This document shows positions 22,442 through 23,245 of a stretch of DNA of 23,245 bases, in pieces. The notes under the pieces are model-generated. The model had not been told where the DNA came from. It saw only the letters and a list, made by a program, of their open reading frames with translations, and made no database searches. Made by a program: the position numbers and the translations under genes. This DNA is from a virus, in IMG/VR virus record IMGVR_UViG_3300034356_002362, positions 1 to 23,245 of that record. One strand, 5' to 3'. The first letter of the stretch is position 1. Each line of letters starts with the position of its first letter.

Positions 22442-23245
22442 TTAAAATGTTATTGAACCGGAGCCGGTAAATTTATAAACCCTGAATCCACCGACCACTG
22501 TAATTGTTGGACTGCCCGTTGTAGCGGTCGCGGCTCTAAATGCCGAAGAGTAGCTAATAATCACAATACCCGAACCACCTGCGCCACCGCCTTTGTGGTT
22601 AACTCCGGTATTGCCGGAGGTGCCCGCACCCCCGCCACCACCTCCTGTATTCACAGTGCCACTAGTGCCCATACTATTTGTCCCGCCGGCCCCACCGCCG
22701 CCGGCCCCTCCTGCCCCTCCAACCGGGCTGCTGATGTTACCTGCACTACCCCCGCCGCCTCCAGCATACGTTACGGAACTCCCAGAAATACTTGATGCAG
22801 TGCCGGCTCCGCCGACCCCACAAACAGTGCCGGTTCCAATACCTCCAACGGCGGAGGCTCCACCGCCCCCTCCAGCGCCATAGTTAGGTGCAGTAGTGCC
22901 AATGCCCCCGTTGTTACCTTGGCCGACTGTCCCTGTTCCACCGCCGGCGGAGGCTCCGGAGTTGTATGAACCCCCTCCTCCCGAACCTCCATTTTGACCC
23001 TTTAATCCGGCATTGGTAAAGTTTCCTCCACGACCTCCACCCGTAGAGGTTATACTACTAAAAACGGAATTACTTCCGTTTGTGTAAGCATTATCAGTGC
23101 CGGCCGGCTGACCAATGCCTCCGCCGCCCACAGTTACTGTAATAGCGGTGCCGGAGGAAACTGCAAACCCTGATGCAGTTCTAAATCCCCCAGCGCCACC
23201 ACCCCCGCCCTGCCAACCACCACCACCACCACCCCCTGCCACAAC
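22442..23245 (-). CDS. glycine-rich tail adhesin, copy 2 (partial, 5' end beyond the window)
   Basis: The frame runs off the right edge: the last codons in the window read VVAGGGGGGGWQGGGGG, so the missing start probably lies about 50 codons further right, as in copy 1. At least 267 codons are visible. The body is Gly-rich, with TITVVGGFRVYKFTGSGSIT at the C-terminal end. It shares FAVSSGTAITVTVGGGGIGQ and the SVFSSITSTGGGRGG block with copy 1 but differs in the central loops (for example NSGASAGGGTGTV, IGTGTVCGVGG). It is a likely receptor-binding protein of the same type. Confidence 0.83.
   Translation of the reverse strand, partial: VVAGGGGGGGWQGGGGGAGGFRTASGFAVSSGTAITVTVGGGGIGQPAGTDNAYTNGSNSVFSSITSTGGGRGGNFTNAGLKGQNGGSGGGGSYNSGASAGGGTGTVGQGNNGGIGTTAPNYGAGGGGGASAVGGIGTGTVCGVGGAGTASSISGSSVTYAGGGGGSAGNISSPVGGAGGAGGGGAGGTNSMGTSGTVNTGGGGGGAGTSGNTGVNHKGGGAGGSGIVIISYSSAFRAATATTGSPTITVVGGFRVYKFTGSGSITF

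Larger units (their letters stand above)
21409..22579 (-). repeat. 138-nt near-identical 3' ends of the two adhesin genes
   Basis: Bases 21409-21546 match 22442-22579 along 138 nt with one difference (T21447 against C22480). The shared block codes the C-terminal tails of both Gly-rich adhesins. Further 40-100-nt blocks inside the genes are also highly similar. The entry spans from the first copy to the end of the second. Confidence 0.92.

Noticed and set aside
19548-23245. diversity-generating retroelement in the tail fibre/adhesin locus
   Set aside because: No reverse transcriptase, template repeat or A-directed variable repeat is visible; the adhesin differences look like indels and mosaic recombination.
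1-23245. CRISPR arrays, tRNA genes, insertion sequences
   Set aside because: No regularly spaced repeats, cloverleaf with CCA end or transposase motif was seen.

Overview
This window is part of a tailed bacteriophage genome (Caudoviricetes), read mostly on the minus strand. It is densely packed, with many 4-nt start/stop overlaps and no gene-free stretch above about 110 bases. The host is probably Gram-negative: there is a lipobox lipoprotein beside a holin and a GH19-type endolysin, and Shine-Dalgarno sites are clear. The virion proteins (Gly-rich adhesins, an IGYTYDASRDAFIPPKP-type protein, a C1q/TNF-like jelly roll, proteins with MAKGG motifs) resemble those of aquatic, often uncultured phages. 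No tape measure, portal, capsid, terminase or polymerase is present, so the phage type is not settled. The large low-complexity proteins and the gp10-like stabilisation/hub protein fit a podovirus-like particle best.

Layout, left to right. (1) 94-1761, minus strand: three conserved phage proteins of the DNA-metabolism region. (2) 1845-3988, plus strand: a two-gene operon of an SNF2-type helicase and a RecB/MGME1-like PD-(D/E)XK exonuclease, divergent from (1) and convergent, with a 47-nt overlap, with (3). (3) 3942-12842, minus strand: four very large low-complexity proteins, probably internal or ejected virion proteins. A good sigma70-like promoter and an RBS-masking hairpin precede the first of them. 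(4) 12950-15856: small structural protein, C1q-like protein, and a gp10-like protein split into two ORFs by a 25-bp perfect inverted repeat. (5) 15859-18170: a 52-aa basic protein, endolysin, holin, membrane-anchored protein, an unlisted 31-aa membrane peptide and a lipoprotein (lysis/envelope cassette). (6) 18190-23245: the adsorption locus, with a beta-propeller protein, tail fibre, 124-aa protein and two Gly-rich adhesin paralogues separated by a scar of neighbouring genes; the last is cut by the window edge.

The most unusual points are: the perfect palindrome that breaks the gp10-like gene, either a quasipalindrome template-switch mutation or an assembly/amplification artefact; the duplicated adhesin locus with its 27-nt scar; and the hairpin that hides the ribosome binding site of the first internal virion gene. 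No CRISPR array, tRNA, insertion sequence, integrase or reverse transcriptase was seen.
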